Shown: positions 1 through 7,462 of the stretch, piece after piece
Layout of the letters: each line of letters starts with the position of its first letter
Position numbering within the stretch: position 1 is the stretch's first letter
Virus record (IMG/VR): IMGVR_UViG_3300029813_000066
Span: 1-20,657 of that record
Direction: 5' to 3' (one strand)
Length of the DNA: 20,657 bases
Source of the DNA: a virus
Notes under the pieces: model-generated
What the model saw: only the letters and a program-made list of their open reading frames with translations
The model's database searches: none
Told to the model about the DNA's origin: nothing
Made by a program: the position numbers and the translations under genes

Positions 1-40
1 GGTATTGTGACGAGTGTTCAGCCTGGTTTATTATTTCCAT
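1..40 (-). CDS. Start of the next tail-tip gene (partial, runs off left edge)
   Basis: An ATG at 40-38 opens a frame (MEIINQAEHSSQY...) that stays open to the window edge, so only about 13 codons are visible. It begins 4 bases after the stop of the preceding Fn3-like gene, which fits the tight packing of this operon. A weak AGGA lies about 10 bases upstream of the ATG. No function can be read from so few residues; position suggests another tail-tip or fibre gene. The main doubt is that so short an open frame could be chance. Confidence 0.4.
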   Translation of the reverse strand, partial: MEIINQAEHSSQY

Positions 41-44
41 ATTT

Positions 45-731
45 TTATAGTCCTATTTCAAACTCTTGACCTCCGAATAATGATGCATCTTCCGCATCAA
101 TGTTATATATTTCAGCCACAGTATGTTCTATAACTGCTGATTCTCCGTATTCTCCATCGCCAGAATCAACTGACCTTCTAACAACAACCATACAATGATA
201 AACTAAACCGGGTGTAAGTCCATCCACAATAGCTGTCCAATTATATTCTGCTAATGGCCCATCAAATACTTCTGTAACAACAGGTGTATCATTATCTGGA
301 TCTGGGTCAACTCCTTCTTCAACATATAATTCCCAAGTGTCTGCTTCATTCCTATCTACACCCAAAGGATACCGGGAAAATACTTTAATCTCTCCACTAA
401 CAACATCAATCACATCAAGTATTTCAGGATCTGTTATTGGTCCAAGCTCTTCTTCTCCCAAATCATCAATTTCAATGATTGTAGGATACTGATTATGAGA
501 TAAAAGGTCATATCTATTTCGTTTCCGAGTCACTGCATATAATTTAATAGTAGTTCCAGAACCAGGTGTCGATGGAGTCCAAGAAATAGGAAAAGAAGCA
601 CCAGAGGCAACAGGTTGATCTGATGCATCAAAATCGGGTTCAGTATCTTCACCCACATACAATTCAAACTGTTCCAAAGTTGTATCTGCAACCCTATATG
701 ATTGTTGATATGTTTTCGTATGTGTTGCCAT
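45..731 (-). CDS. Tail-tip protein with two fibronectin III-like modules (228 aa)
   Basis: No family is recognised with certainty. The acidic, beta-rich sequence contains two related segments: one around residues 22-90 beginning FELYVGEDTEPDFD, and one around residues 131-205 beginning WELYVEEGVDPDPD. Each continues into a strand-turn-strand pattern with an L-x-P-G-x-x-Y-type turn in the second copy, as in Fn3/Ig-like domains of phage tail and fibre proteins. There are no membrane segments or signal peptide. It lies at the far downstream end of the tail module, after the tape measure and other tip genes, so a surface-exposed adhesion or tip role is inferred from context and fold. The ATG at 731 follows an AAGGAATAAAT-type ribosome site. 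Confidence 0.7.
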   Translation of the reverse strand: MATHTKTYQQSYRVADTTLEQFELYVGEDTEPDFDASDQPVASGASFPISWTPSTPGSGTTIKLYAVTRKRNRYDLLSHNQYPTIIEIDDLGEEELGPITDPEILDVIDVVSGEIKVFSRYPLGVDRNEADTWELYVEEGVDPDPDNDTPVVTEVFDGPLAEYNWTAIVDGLTPGLVYHCMVVVRRSVDSGDGEYGESAVIEHTVAEIYNIDAEDASLFGGQEFEIGL

Positions 732-742
732 TTATTTATTCC

Positions 743-1582
743 TTATGGTGCATTCAACTGTAATAATTCAACTATATATTCAAGCCAAAAAGTAGCTCTG
801 TTAAAAAACCAAAGGCCATCACCACCCCATGTCCACGGTATCATATTTTCAAAATGAGATTTCACTGAATTTTTCATTCTTGAAGCAGTTATCCAAGTAT
901 CGATATGAAAACTACTTTCCAAAGTTCCAATACTGTCCAATAATTCAGTTGCATAATCAACCCAATCATCAAAAGGGTCTAATGTAGAAAAAACCCAATA
1001 ATCAAAATCTGGCACACTATTAGGATCGATCATATAATTTAATGCATCATCGTAACAGTTTCCATTATAACATTCATCTCCTCCAAAACAACCCCCACCT
1101 GGTCCACCACAATCCGCTGTTTCCACATTCTCAATAGTCATCCCAAAACTCAAATCCTGCCAATCAGGTATTGGATCAAGTATAGTATCAAATGTTATAT
1201 TATCAAGTGGAAGTGAATCATAAGGCACATCTGGAAAAAGATCAGACTCGCTTCCTTGTGTGAGTATTTTATAACGTGATCCTTTTTTATTATACTTCTT
1301 GTATTCAGCAACCCAAAAATTCCAATCATCAATATCCCAACCCAAATTATTTACAGCAAAATCCCAGTCGGGTGTTATAAATATACCCCCATGTTTCAAA
1401 ACAGATATTCTATCATCAACCAATCTTGTTTTCAGTTTTCTCTTTTCTATAATAATTTGGTTGCCAGAAGAAAAGACATTGATATTTTTTCCTCCTGTAA
1501 TTCTATGTTTTATTCCATCCCGAATATTTCGTATATCTTGAGCCATAAGAAATTGACCTGGACGAAAAGGATTTATGCTCAT
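743..1582 (-). CDS. Tail-tip/fibre protein with N-terminal ITGGK module (279 aa)
   Basis: Unrecognised overall. Residues about 25-48 (HRITGGKNINVFSSGNQIII) closely match the module that makes up most of the small gene just upstream, so the two are paralogous over that stretch. The middle contains a Gly/Cys-rich segment around residues 155-175 (GGPGGGCFGGDECYNGNC) with several cysteines, possibly a metal- or disulfide-stabilised loop. The C-terminal half is rich in Trp, Phe and Tyr. The ATG at 1582 overlaps the preceding stop as ATGA, indicating translational coupling. Phage tail-tip proteins often carry ITGG-x-I-x-V modules in attachment regions, so a tail-tip role is likely but inferred. No catalytic signature was seen. 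Confidence 0.75.
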   Translation of the reverse strand: MSINPFRPGQFLMAQDIRNIRDGIKHRITGGKNINVFSSGNQIIIEKRKLKTRLVDDRISVLKHGGIFITPDWDFAVNNLGWDIDDWNFWVAEYKKYNKKGSRYKILTQGSESDLFPDVPYDSLPLDNITFDTILDPIPDWQDLSFGMTIENVETADCGGPGGGCFGGDECYNGNCYDDALNYMIDPNSVPDFDYWVFSTLDPFDDWVDYATELLDSIGTLESSFHIDTWITASRMKNSVKSHFENMIPWTWGGDGLWFFNRATFWLEYIVELLQLNAP

Positions 1583-1755
1583 AATCCACTATCCTCTATA
1601 ACAATTTGTCCACGGCCCATAGCTTTTACATTGATTCCTTTTCCACCTGTAATTCTTTTAACTGACATATCAACAATTAACCTTAATTGCTCTGCTGTAA
1701 GAACGGTTCCTTCTCTAGGTCTGTTTGGTAAAGGCCGTCCAAGTTGATTAACCAT
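1579..1755 (-). CDS. Small ITGGK-module tail-tip protein (58 aa)
   Basis: The open frame extends to 1791, but the start is placed at the ATG at 1755 because a GGAG sits 7 bases upstream and the previous gene stops at 1757; the longer form would sit inside the upstream gene without a ribosome site. The 58-residue product (MVNQLGRPLPNRPREG...) ends in KRITGGKGINVKAMGRGQIV, the same module found near the N terminus of the next gene. It looks like a free-standing copy of that module. Function is unknown; tail-tip location is inferred from the neighbours. Confidence 0.75.
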   Translation of the reverse strand: MVNQLGRPLPNRPREGTVLTAEQLRLIVDMSVKRITGGKGINVKAMGRGQIVIEDSGL

Positions 1756-1756
1756 T

Positions 1757-2530
1757 TTATGTCTCCGTAAACTGAATAAGAAAATCAACATCTTCTTTTA
1801 TAGCCACAATTCCTGATGATGGAAATATTCTTTTAAGCCATAGTCCAACTGTTTCATCTTCCAATAATCCTGTACTGTCATCTAAATCTATTGCTGAGGA
1901 TTCACTAACAGCATCTATCCATGCCAAACCACTTGGAGCAGTTCCTTCATCAGAAATAGTTTGAATACTTCCGTCTGTTTCTGGTATTTCAATAGCTAAA
2001 GAATAGGAGGATTGACCACTTGTAGTTATCCATGCAATAACATCTTCTACATCAGTAAAAGCTTTTACAAATAAAGCTCTATAAATAACACTACCAGCAA
2101 TCCTGTCAGCGTTAGAAATATCTGACATACCAATAACACCATTAAGCATATTTACAAGTTCAAATGCAGCCTTATCTGACCATACTTTTCCACTCTCCCT
2201 ATATATTCTTATAGCTTTATCAGTATCATCCCCAGTGAGTATTTTTCTTTCACCTTCTGCAATTGCTACTCCTGTTCCAGCTTGTCCGTCAGGAGGTGTA
2301 TAAACAGCTTTATCATCTGGATCAATAATAATAGATGCTTCTCCTTCTCCATTTTCATACACAGCATCTTCTATTACCAAGCCTTGTATGGATTGAGAAT
2401 AAATATAGGACATCCCTTTTACTTCTTTGGAACTAATCATACCGCCAAGAGAATCAGAAGGATTGTAGTTGGATGATCCTCCTGAAAGGAATAACCCGAG
2501 TGAATCAATACCTGTAAATGCTTCAGCCAT
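1757..2530 (-). CDS. Tail-tip structural protein, unknown family (257 aa)
   Basis: A soluble acidic protein with no signal peptide or transmembrane segment. The N terminus (MAEAFTGIDSLGLFLSGGSS...SLGG) is Gly/Ser-rich; the remainder alternates beta-like and short helical stretches and includes Trp-containing segments (DVEDVIAWITTSGQ, GLAWIDAV). I do not recognise a characterised family. The gene starts two bases after the end of the Fn3-like gene upstream and is followed by the ITGGK genes, all in one operon downstream of the tape measure, which makes a minor virion or tail-tip role the best inference. The start at 2530 lies just after an ACGGAAGCATAAA sequence containing GGAAG. Confidence 0.7.
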   Translation of the reverse strand: MAEAFTGIDSLGLFLSGGSSNYNPSDSLGGMISSKEVKGMSYIYSQSIQGLVIEDAVYENGEGEASIIIDPDDKAVYTPPDGQAGTGVAIAEGERKILTGDDTDKAIRIYRESGKVWSDKAAFELVNMLNGVIGMSDISNADRIAGSVIYRALFVKAFTDVEDVIAWITTSGQSSYSLAIEIPETDGSIQTISDEGTAPSGLAWIDAVSESSAIDLDDSTGLLEDETVGLWLKRIFPSSGIVAIKEDVDFLIQFTET

Positions 2531-2531
2531 T

Positions 2532-3056
2532 TTATGCTTCCGTTACAACAAGGTCACCAATACTATCTATTTCATATTCAACATCTGGTGGAGAGGGATT
2601 TCTAGTAAGTTCAAAAGTAAAAGTTATGGGTGTGCCTGAATTTCCTTTGGAGTCTGTGGTTGATATTCTAAATTGTTCCTGTGTTTGATCTTCTAATACA
2701 GCAGTTCTGTACCAATAATATCCTGCTCTGGTTTCGCTTATCGTTCCAACTGTTGTCCAAGAACCTGCTGAATATCTTTCTATTAAATAAGCATCAGCTT
2801 CATCCACTGCTTTCCATTGAAGTGTAGCAAAAGGAGGATATAAATCATTTTCAGCTTCACTATAACTCCCATCGTCAATAATTTCTAAAGGAGGAGGAAC
2901 ATTATCATACCCAGGTTCAGCAGAATCATATTCACCACCAACAACTGTATCTAATAATACGCCATTTAGCCAAATGTAAAAAGTTTCTGCACTGCCGCCA
3001 TCCCATTCAAATAACCAATGAGCTGCTTCAGTTTTAGTTGCTGTCCAAGTTTCCAA
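2532..3056 (-). CDS. Fibronectin III-like tail protein, TTG start (174 aa)
   Basis: The gene begins at TTG (3056-3054), supported by a GGGAGG ribosome site 6 bases upstream that also contains the stop of the previous gene (GGAGGTTAA). The product is Trp/Tyr-rich and beta-rich. Residues about 70-150 read like an Fn3 domain: a Pro-flanked strand (YPPFATLQWKAVDEADAYLI), the W-x-x-V segment, a YYWYRT strand and a closing F-R-I-S-x-T-D strand. A shorter beta segment precedes it. Such modules in phage tails usually decorate tail tube, tip or fibre proteins and bind carbohydrate weakly. The role is inferred from fold and from position after the tape measure. Confidence 0.75.
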   Translation of the reverse strand: METWTATKTEAAHWLFEWDGGSAETFYIWLNGVLLDTVVGGEYDSAEPGYDNVPPPLEIIDDGSYSEAENDLYPPFATLQWKAVDEADAYLIERYSAGSWTTVGTISETRAGYYWYRTAVLEDQTQEQFRISTTDSKGNSGTPITFTFELTRNPSPPDVEYEIDSIGDLVVTEA

Positions 3057-3058
3057 TA

Positions 3059-3880
3059 TTAACCTCCCTGAAACTTTGAGCCTATTTCGGTTTCAAAGTC
3101 TGCCCGTTCATATTTTTCTACTGTTTTATATCCTGTTTCTTTAATTAAATTGGGTGGTGGTTTTCCTGTTACATCATCAATAAAAGTAACACTTGGATCC
3201 CAACCATCAGGATTGAATTGAAATTCAAAATTCATAAAATAACTAATGTTGTCGCCTCTATGAGCAAGTTTCCAATCACAAGCCATGCATAACCAATATC
3301 CAGGTTTTTCTAAAGCAAACCATTTAATATTCGTTTTGCCTATACAATTATTGGCTATTAACCACGGAGTTCCTGTTTTTTTAATCCCTCTTACAAACAT
3401 TGTCCTTTGAGGTTCATAATATGAAAACTCCACCCCTTGTGTTACTAAACCATCATCATGATTCTCATCCCCTGAATAAGTATAAGATACTGTAACCTGC
3501 TTTCCATCCTTATCTAAATTAGAAGTTTTTTGGTTCAAATTAACTCTCATATTCGCCAGTATCTTAATAGCAACGGGTGTGTCAAGATTTTCTTCTATAT
3601 CTGCAAAATTTTCATATACCAATTGTATTTCCGCATGTGTTTTGGAAAGGATTTTGGGATTGCGTTCAACCAAAACTAAATCTTGTCCACCCTTGTCCTC
3701 AGCCACTGTAGATAAAACATCTCCAAATTCAGGCAATCCGGCTTCCTTCAAAGCCTGTGTAAGAATATCCCAATCAGTTGATTCTATACCAGAAACGTGA
3801 GCCACACGCACCAATCTCCGCAAAGCTCCATTTCTTTCAGTTGCTTCTAATAATGTCATTCCATCTATTTTTAAAGCCAT
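3059..3880 (-). CDS. Conserved-looking tail protein downstream of tape measure (273 aa)
   Basis: No named family assigned. It sits immediately after the tape measure gene (4-base gap), the usual place for distal-tail or baseplate-hub proteins. Visible features are an N-terminal helical stretch (MALKIDGMTLLEATERNGALRRLVRVAHVSG), a central beta-rich part, and an aromatic segment around residues 205-235 (WLCMACDWKLAH, then YFMNFEFQFNPDGWDPSVTF) followed by TGKPPPNL and a K-T-V-E-K-Y strand. The last part resembles the C-terminal beta ends of phage tail proteins that adapt to incoming genes. No signal peptide or TM segments. A distal-tail/baseplate role is inference from synteny only. Confidence 0.75.
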   Translation of the reverse strand: MALKIDGMTLLEATERNGALRRLVRVAHVSGIESTDWDILTQALKEAGLPEFGDVLSTVAEDKGGQDLVLVERNPKILSKTHAEIQLVYENFADIEENLDTPVAIKILANMRVNLNQKTSNLDKDGKQVTVSYTYSGDENHDDGLVTQGVEFSYYEPQRTMFVRGIKKTGTPWLIANNCIGKTNIKWFALEKPGYWLCMACDWKLAHRGDNISYFMNFEFQFNPDGWDPSVTFIDDVTGKPPPNLIKETGYKTVEKYERADFETEIGSKFQGG

Positions 3881-3884
3881 AATA

Positions 3885-5807
3885 TTATCCTAATACAGAC
3901 ACTTTTGTCTCTGACATTTTTTCAATAATTGTACCCAATAACGCAGCCACTGTTTTATCCTGTACCTCTTGTTCCTTTTTCTTGGCTGTAGTAGGTGATT
4001 CCAAAGAAAATCTCCGCAAGGAAATTTGTTGGCCCATTTGTTGGGATGCTTTATCAGCTGTTTTAAATTCAGGCATTTTAAATTCAGGCATCTCAAATTT
4101 AGGGGCAACCATCTGCGGCCTTTTACCACTCATCTTGGCAAAGGCTCCTATGAGATAATCCTTTTCTTTTTTTGCAATCTTTTTTCTATAATCTTCATCC
4201 AACTTGCCTATTTTATCATAATATTGCTTCCATCTATTCTCAGTATTTCTTAAACTGGCTTCCACTTCATAACCAAATAAATCTGTTGAATCAAATAATT
4301 CAGACATACCTAATGTAACTATAGCCGTCACACCTCTTACTGATTTAAGAAACACACGATACATTGTGGCCGCAACTTCAGTGGCTACTATTTCTAAAGT
4401 AAGTAACATGGCCATCACTTTTTCAATGCCCCATTCCCATTCTGAAAAAATAAAAGTGGTATCATTCATAGCATCATATATTGTCCAAATAGCAGCACCT
4501 GCGGCTAATATTATTGGAATGATGCCTCCGAACATAGTAAACAATCCTATAATACTACCAATAGCACTGGCTACAAATCCCAATATTATAAGTAAAGGCC
4601 CAATTGCAGCAACTGCTCCTGCTATTATTAAAATCCATTGCTTTTGTGTTTCATTTAAATTCCGAAACCACGTAGTGGCCTGTTTCACATATCCACCAAG
4701 TTTAAGTATCCAAGGAGCTAACATTTGACCAATTTCAATACCAACAAGTTTTACATTGTTCCAAAGTATTTTCATTTGTGAACTAAAGGATTTCATTTGC
4801 TTATCCGAAACCTTTTGAGTTATGCCTCCTGCTTTTTCAAGGCTGTCTTGATATCTTCTGATATTCTCTTCCAATCCTAAAAGAGGGAGGATGGCACCCT
4901 GTATACGTGCTTCAAATCCCAACATCTTTAAAGTTGCTGATTTCTGAATAGCTCCCATTCCAGCTGTGGCTTTTCCTATATCTTCCATAATGTCTGCAAT
5001 TGGTGCAAGATCACCTTGAGCATTTCGTGTTCTTATTCCTAATTTCTTAAACGCACCTGCATTATCATTTACACCTTTGATTAAGAGCCTTAACATTCGG
5101 GCAAACATATTACCAGCAAGTTGAGCTTTAATTCCCTGATCAGCATAAGCCGCAAGGACAGCAACACCTTCCTCCATCTTTATATTGTAGGACTTCATTG
5201 CAGTACCAGCCTTAGAAGTCAAAGCTGTGGAGAACTGTTGTACAGTAGCATTAGCAAGGGTGTTTGCTTTTACTAACACATCAGACACCCGGGTCATATT
5301 CAACATGTTCTGATTTGAATCAGCCACAGTCAACCCTAGAGCTGATTGAGCATCCGTTAACAGATCTGTTGCTGTAGCCATATCGAACATGCCCGCAATA
5401 CCAAATCTATTTACCGTACCTAATGCGGCCACAGATTGTTCAGCATCTAAACCTGCAGATGCTAGGAAGAAATAGGATTTGGCCAAATCTGTCGCTGAAG
5501 TAATAGTTTGGGAGGACATGACCTTTGCTGTGTCCTCCATCTCTTTCCTCATAACCGGGCCAACATCATCCATAATAGCAAGAGACTGGGTCATTGCATC
5601 ATCGAAATTAGCAAAAGCCTTTACAGCAGCACCTCCTACAATCGCAAGAGGAGCCGTAACATATAAGCTCATTGATCTTCCAGTCCTACGAAACTTTTTG
5701 CCCATTTTGTCTAAACGTGCTGATGCTTTATTCATTGCTCTGGTATACTGGGAAACGTCTGCTAACAGATGGATATTTAAGCTGCCAAGATTCATACTAA
5801 ATCCCAT
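3885..5807 (-). CDS. Tape measure protein, TP901 type (640 aa)
   Basis: The tape measure spans the tail lumen, sets tail length and is released during DNA ejection. Residues about 60-330 match the TP901-family core, including AFANFDDAMTQS, MSSQTITSATDLAKSYFFLASAGL, the helix MEEGVAVLAAYADQGIKAQL and LGFEARIQGAILPLL. Residues about 391-446 hold a strongly hydrophobic stretch with two to three membrane-like segments, typical of these proteins. A short F-x-MPEFK repeat occurs at 571-582, followed by a Lys/Gln-rich tail. At 640 residues it is modest for the family; at about 0.15 nm per residue a tail near 95 nm would be expected (inference). The ATG at 5807 overlaps the TAA of the chaperone GT frame (TAATG) and has AAGGA 8 bases upstream. 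Confidence 0.95.
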   Translation of the reverse strand: MGFSMNLGSLNIHLLADVSQYTRAMNKASARLDKMGKKFRRTGRSMSLYVTAPLAIVGGAAVKAFANFDDAMTQSLAIMDDVGPVMRKEMEDTAKVMSSQTITSATDLAKSYFFLASAGLDAEQSVAALGTVNRFGIAGMFDMATATDLLTDAQSALGLTVADSNQNMLNMTRVSDVLVKANTLANATVQQFSTALTSKAGTAMKSYNIKMEEGVAVLAAYADQGIKAQLAGNMFARMLRLLIKGVNDNAGAFKKLGIRTRNAQGDLAPIADIMEDIGKATAGMGAIQKSATLKMLGFEARIQGAILPLLGLEENIRRYQDSLEKAGGITQKVSDKQMKSFSSQMKILWNNVKLVGIEIGQMLAPWILKLGGYVKQATTWFRNLNETQKQWILIIAGAVAAIGPLLIILGFVASAIGSIIGLFTMFGGIIPIILAAGAAIWTIYDAMNDTTFIFSEWEWGIEKVMAMLLTLEIVATEVAATMYRVFLKSVRGVTAIVTLGMSELFDSTDLFGYEVEASLRNTENRWKQYYDKIGKLDEDYRKKIAKKEKDYLIGAFAKMSGKRPQMVAPKFEMPEFKMPEFKTADKASQQMGQQISLRRFSLESPTTAKKKEQEVQDKTVAALLGTIIEKMSETKVSVLG

Positions 5808-6525
5808 TATTTATTTCCTTTAATAGGAGGTTTTCTTGTTTTAACTTTCTTCTTACCCACTCCTGCTAGACCCTTCCAATAATTCTGACTGTTCTGAAGT
5901 CTCAGTTCTTTAGACATAGGCTTTTTCTCCTTTTCCGAAACAAATTTCAACATACTTCCTTCGGCAGTTACTTTGGAAGGATACTTTGCCCATCCTTTGA
6001 TTACATTCGCAGAGATCTGAGCCTGATAAAAATCTTCTCTGCGTTGCTGTTTCCATTCTTTCCAATCTAAAAACCATATCCATTTTAAAAATCCTGTTGA
6101 AGTTAAGGTGTCCTGAGCTTCATCAACAGTCCGGGTCAGGTGAGATGCTACTCTATACCATTGTAGCTCCTCACCTTCTAATCGTTTTTTTCTGTGTCCG
6201 AAGCATTCTGATCCAACCCCGACAGTTTCTGCGATCTTTCAAAAAGCTCCTGCTGGGCTGAGGCTGGCATACTTTCAATACAGTCTTTGGTAACAGATTC
6301 ACCGTTGGCAAACAAACTGATTTCCAAAAGGTCTGCCTGAAATCCATCAAAATTCTTGATTCCAATAACCTTTCCATCCTTGCTCACCTTTGCCCGGTTA
6401 GTCATCTTATCAAGGTATGTATTCCGCTCTTTTCCAGTAAGTTCTCGCAATATCCATTTCTCATCATCGTCTATTTCAACACTTACTTCTTTCAGTTTAA
6501 GTGTCACTTTCATTACTTCACTCAT
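5807..6525 (-). CDS. Tail assembly chaperone GT fusion, made by -1 frameshift (about 239 aa)
   Basis: This is the extended form of the tail chaperone. Ribosomes translating G reach the heptamer A_AAA_AAC at 6190-6184, slip back one base, and continue from CGA (6184-6182) through 125 sense codons to TAA at 5809-5807, giving 114 + 125 residues. I translated the -1 frame by hand and found no internal stop; it starts RLEGEELQWYRVASHLTRTV and is rich in Trp and charged residues, as expected for the T part of lambda GT-type proteins. There is no ATG, GTG or TTG in the first 77 codons of this frame, so frameshifting is the only evident way to express it. GT is known to bind the tape measure and recruit tail tube subunits. 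Its stop overlaps the tape measure ATG. Confidence 0.9.
6138..6176 (-). promoter_or_regulatory. Frameshift-stimulating stem-loop downstream of the slippery site
   Basis: Starting 7 bases after the slippery heptamer, AGGTGAG (6176-6170) pairs perfectly with CTCACCT (6144-6138), then a G-U pair (6169/6145), one A-A mismatch (6168/6146), then GCTAC (6167-6163) pairs with GTAGC (6151-6147). An 11-base loop closes the structure. A 5-9 base spacer and a 12-14 bp stem is the usual arrangement for stimulators of -1 frameshifting. The G stop codon lies in the spacer. Confidence 0.88.
6178..6525 (-). CDS. Tail assembly chaperone G (115 aa)
   Basis: The zero-frame product of the tail chaperone locus, lying between the tail tube and tape measure genes as in most siphoviruses. 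The protein has a beta-like N terminus (VTLKLKEVSVEIDDDEKWILRELTGKER) followed by helices, matching small phage tail-assembly chaperones that coat the tape measure during tail assembly and are absent from the mature virion. The ATG at 6525 is preceded by AAGGA with a 7-base gap. The gene ends ...DTEKND with TAG at 6180-6178, just after the A_AAA_AAC slippery sequence. Family assignment rests on position, size and the frameshift rather than on a catalytic motif. Confidence 0.9.
   Translation of the reverse strand: MSEVMKVTLKLKEVSVEIDDDEKWILRELTGKERNTYLDKMTNRAKVSKDGKVIGIKNFDGFQADLLEISLFANGESVTKDCIESMPASAQQELFERSQKLSGLDQNASDTEKND
6184..6190 (-). promoter_or_regulatory. -1 ribosomal frameshift slippery heptamer A_AAA_AAC
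   Basis: On the minus strand the zero-frame codons are GAA-AAA-AAC-GAT-TAG, so the heptamer A AAA AAC is in the X XXY YYZ register needed for tandem slippage. It lies two codons before the G stop and opens directly into the long -1 frame. This heptamer is a classical efficient bacterial slippery sequence. Confidence 0.93.
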
Positions 6526-6571
6526 AATTTTCCTTCCACAAAAATAAATTGTTCAGCCATCTACACCATAA

Positions 6572-6591
6572 CCTAATCACAATTGATTAAG
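6572..6591. repeat. Short inverted repeat at the end of the tail tube gene
   Basis: CCTAATCA (6572-6579) and TGATTAAG (6584-6591) form an 8-bp stem with one wobble pair and a 4-base loop, overlapping the tail tube stop codon. No T-tract follows on the minus strand, so it is not a convincing terminator. It might protect or process the abundant tail tube message, but chance in AT-rich DNA is also possible. Confidence 0.35.
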
Positions 6592-7009
6592 CAGAATAAG
6601 CAGGGGCAGTCTCTACATCCGAATCATTAAGATTGGATGCAATAATAGTAAGCTCAGCAGTAGGTTGTTCACCTTCAACAAGAGCATTAGGAATAAATTC
6701 ATCAATCCATCCCCAGAATATAAGGGTGGAACTGTTCGGAAAAGTGACTGTAATTGCCTGGTTGGTATTCGTCATTGCTATAATCTCATCATAAAAAGCA
6801 GGATCATAGACTATAGTTGCACCACCCTCTAAAAGAGTGAGCAAACTCTTTGGGCTCTTTGTACGCCACGCTGTATTTCGCATAGTGGAAACATCTATTT
6901 CTCCACCTCCACTCACACCTCCGGGTGTAACCTCTTTTTCTTCCATTTCCACATCACTATCCTCTGCGAAAGCAAGTAATGTTGCGAAACCATCTTTTAA
7001 AATAGCCAT
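6587..7009 (-). CDS. Major tail tube protein (140 aa)
   Basis: The product would polymerise into the hollow tail tube. The sequence is beta-rich with features of siphovirus tube subunits: an N-terminal GFATLLAFAED strand, an acidic loop with EVTPGGVSGGGEIDVSTMRN, a helix (SPKSLLTLLEGG), then YDPAFYDEII and the strand pair QAITVTFPNSSTLIFWGWIDEF followed by PTAELTIIASN. Length is typical for the family. It lies after the tail terminator and before the G/GT chaperone, the canonical position, and has a strong AAGGAG ribosome site (AAGGAGAATAAAA-ATG). No sheath gene lies next to it, supporting a non-contractile tail. Confidence 0.85.
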   Translation of the reverse strand: MAILKDGFATLLAFAEDSDVEMEEKEVTPGGVSGGGEIDVSTMRNTAWRTKSPKSLLTLLEGGATIVYDPAFYDEIIAMTNTNQAITVTFPNSSTLIFWGWIDEFIPNALVEGEQPTAELTIIASNLNDSDVETAPAYSA

Positions 7010-7021
7010 TTTTATTCTCCT

Positions 7022-7462
7022 TTAAAGTACAGTTAAAGTAACAAGAAAATTCACACTGAATATACTTCTTCTTTTTGAACCTTCTTCTTGAGACACTATT
7101 ACCACATCAGTAGTTTGTGTCACATTATTTATTTCATAAGTTGTGTCTAATATAACTTCTTCTTCATTTTGTATTTCAGCCAAAGCATCCGCCAAATCTT
7201 GAGCCTTGGCATATCCCACATTATATTCAGTAGCACGCAAGAGGATCTGAAACCCTTGATGAAACAAAGATACACCTGATTCCATACTGCGGCCATCTTT
7301 TATTCCAGCAGTATCCATACAAGCCACTATATCATCCTTAACTTCTGGACTATCTGGCAATATTCCTGTATACACAGGCCAGTCACCACTTTCATCAGGA
7401 GCAGTCAATAATCCTTCTCCAATTAAATATTGAGCTATGATATAAGCTGGAGTATGATTCAT
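7022..7462 (-). CDS. Tail terminator / minor capsid-like protein (146 aa)
   Basis: A tail terminator caps the tube and joins it to the head. The protein starts with a helix (TPAYIIAQYLIGEGLLTAP), followed by WPVYTGILPDSPEV, a central FQILLRATEYNVGYAKAQDLADALAEI segment and C-terminal strands, a pattern common in lambda gpU-like and minor capsid-like phage terminators. Size and position, directly between the gp10-like protein and the tail tube, are as expected. The ATG at 7462 overlaps the upstream stop as ATGA, showing translational coupling. Assignment rests on pattern and synteny, as this family is highly divergent. Confidence 0.7.
   Translation of the reverse strand: MNHTPAYIIAQYLIGEGLLTAPDESGDWPVYTGILPDSPEVKDDIVACMDTAGIKDGRSMESGVSLFHQGFQILLRATEYNVGYAKAQDLADALAEIQNEEEVILDTTYEINNVTQTTDVVIVSQEEGSKRRSIFSVNFLVTLTVL

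Noticed and set aside
1299-1747. Plus-strand open frames, and similar plus-strand frames throughout the window
   Set aside because: They lie antisense to well-supported minus-strand genes, read as low-complexity Phe/Ser/Ile-rich sequence, and lack ribosome sites. No plus-strand gene is convincing.
3890-4129. Minus-strand frames inside the tape measure, and likewise at 9163-9363, 9784-10023, 14379-14597 and 18997-19200
   Set aside because: Each is fully or almost fully contained in a recognisable gene in another frame and has biased Lys/Leu/Trp composition with no ribosome site.
6171-6377. A 68-codon minus-strand frame overlapping the tail chaperone
   Set aside because: It is in a different frame from both G and the -1 extension and stops at 6171, inside the GT region. 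It looks like a shadow of G.
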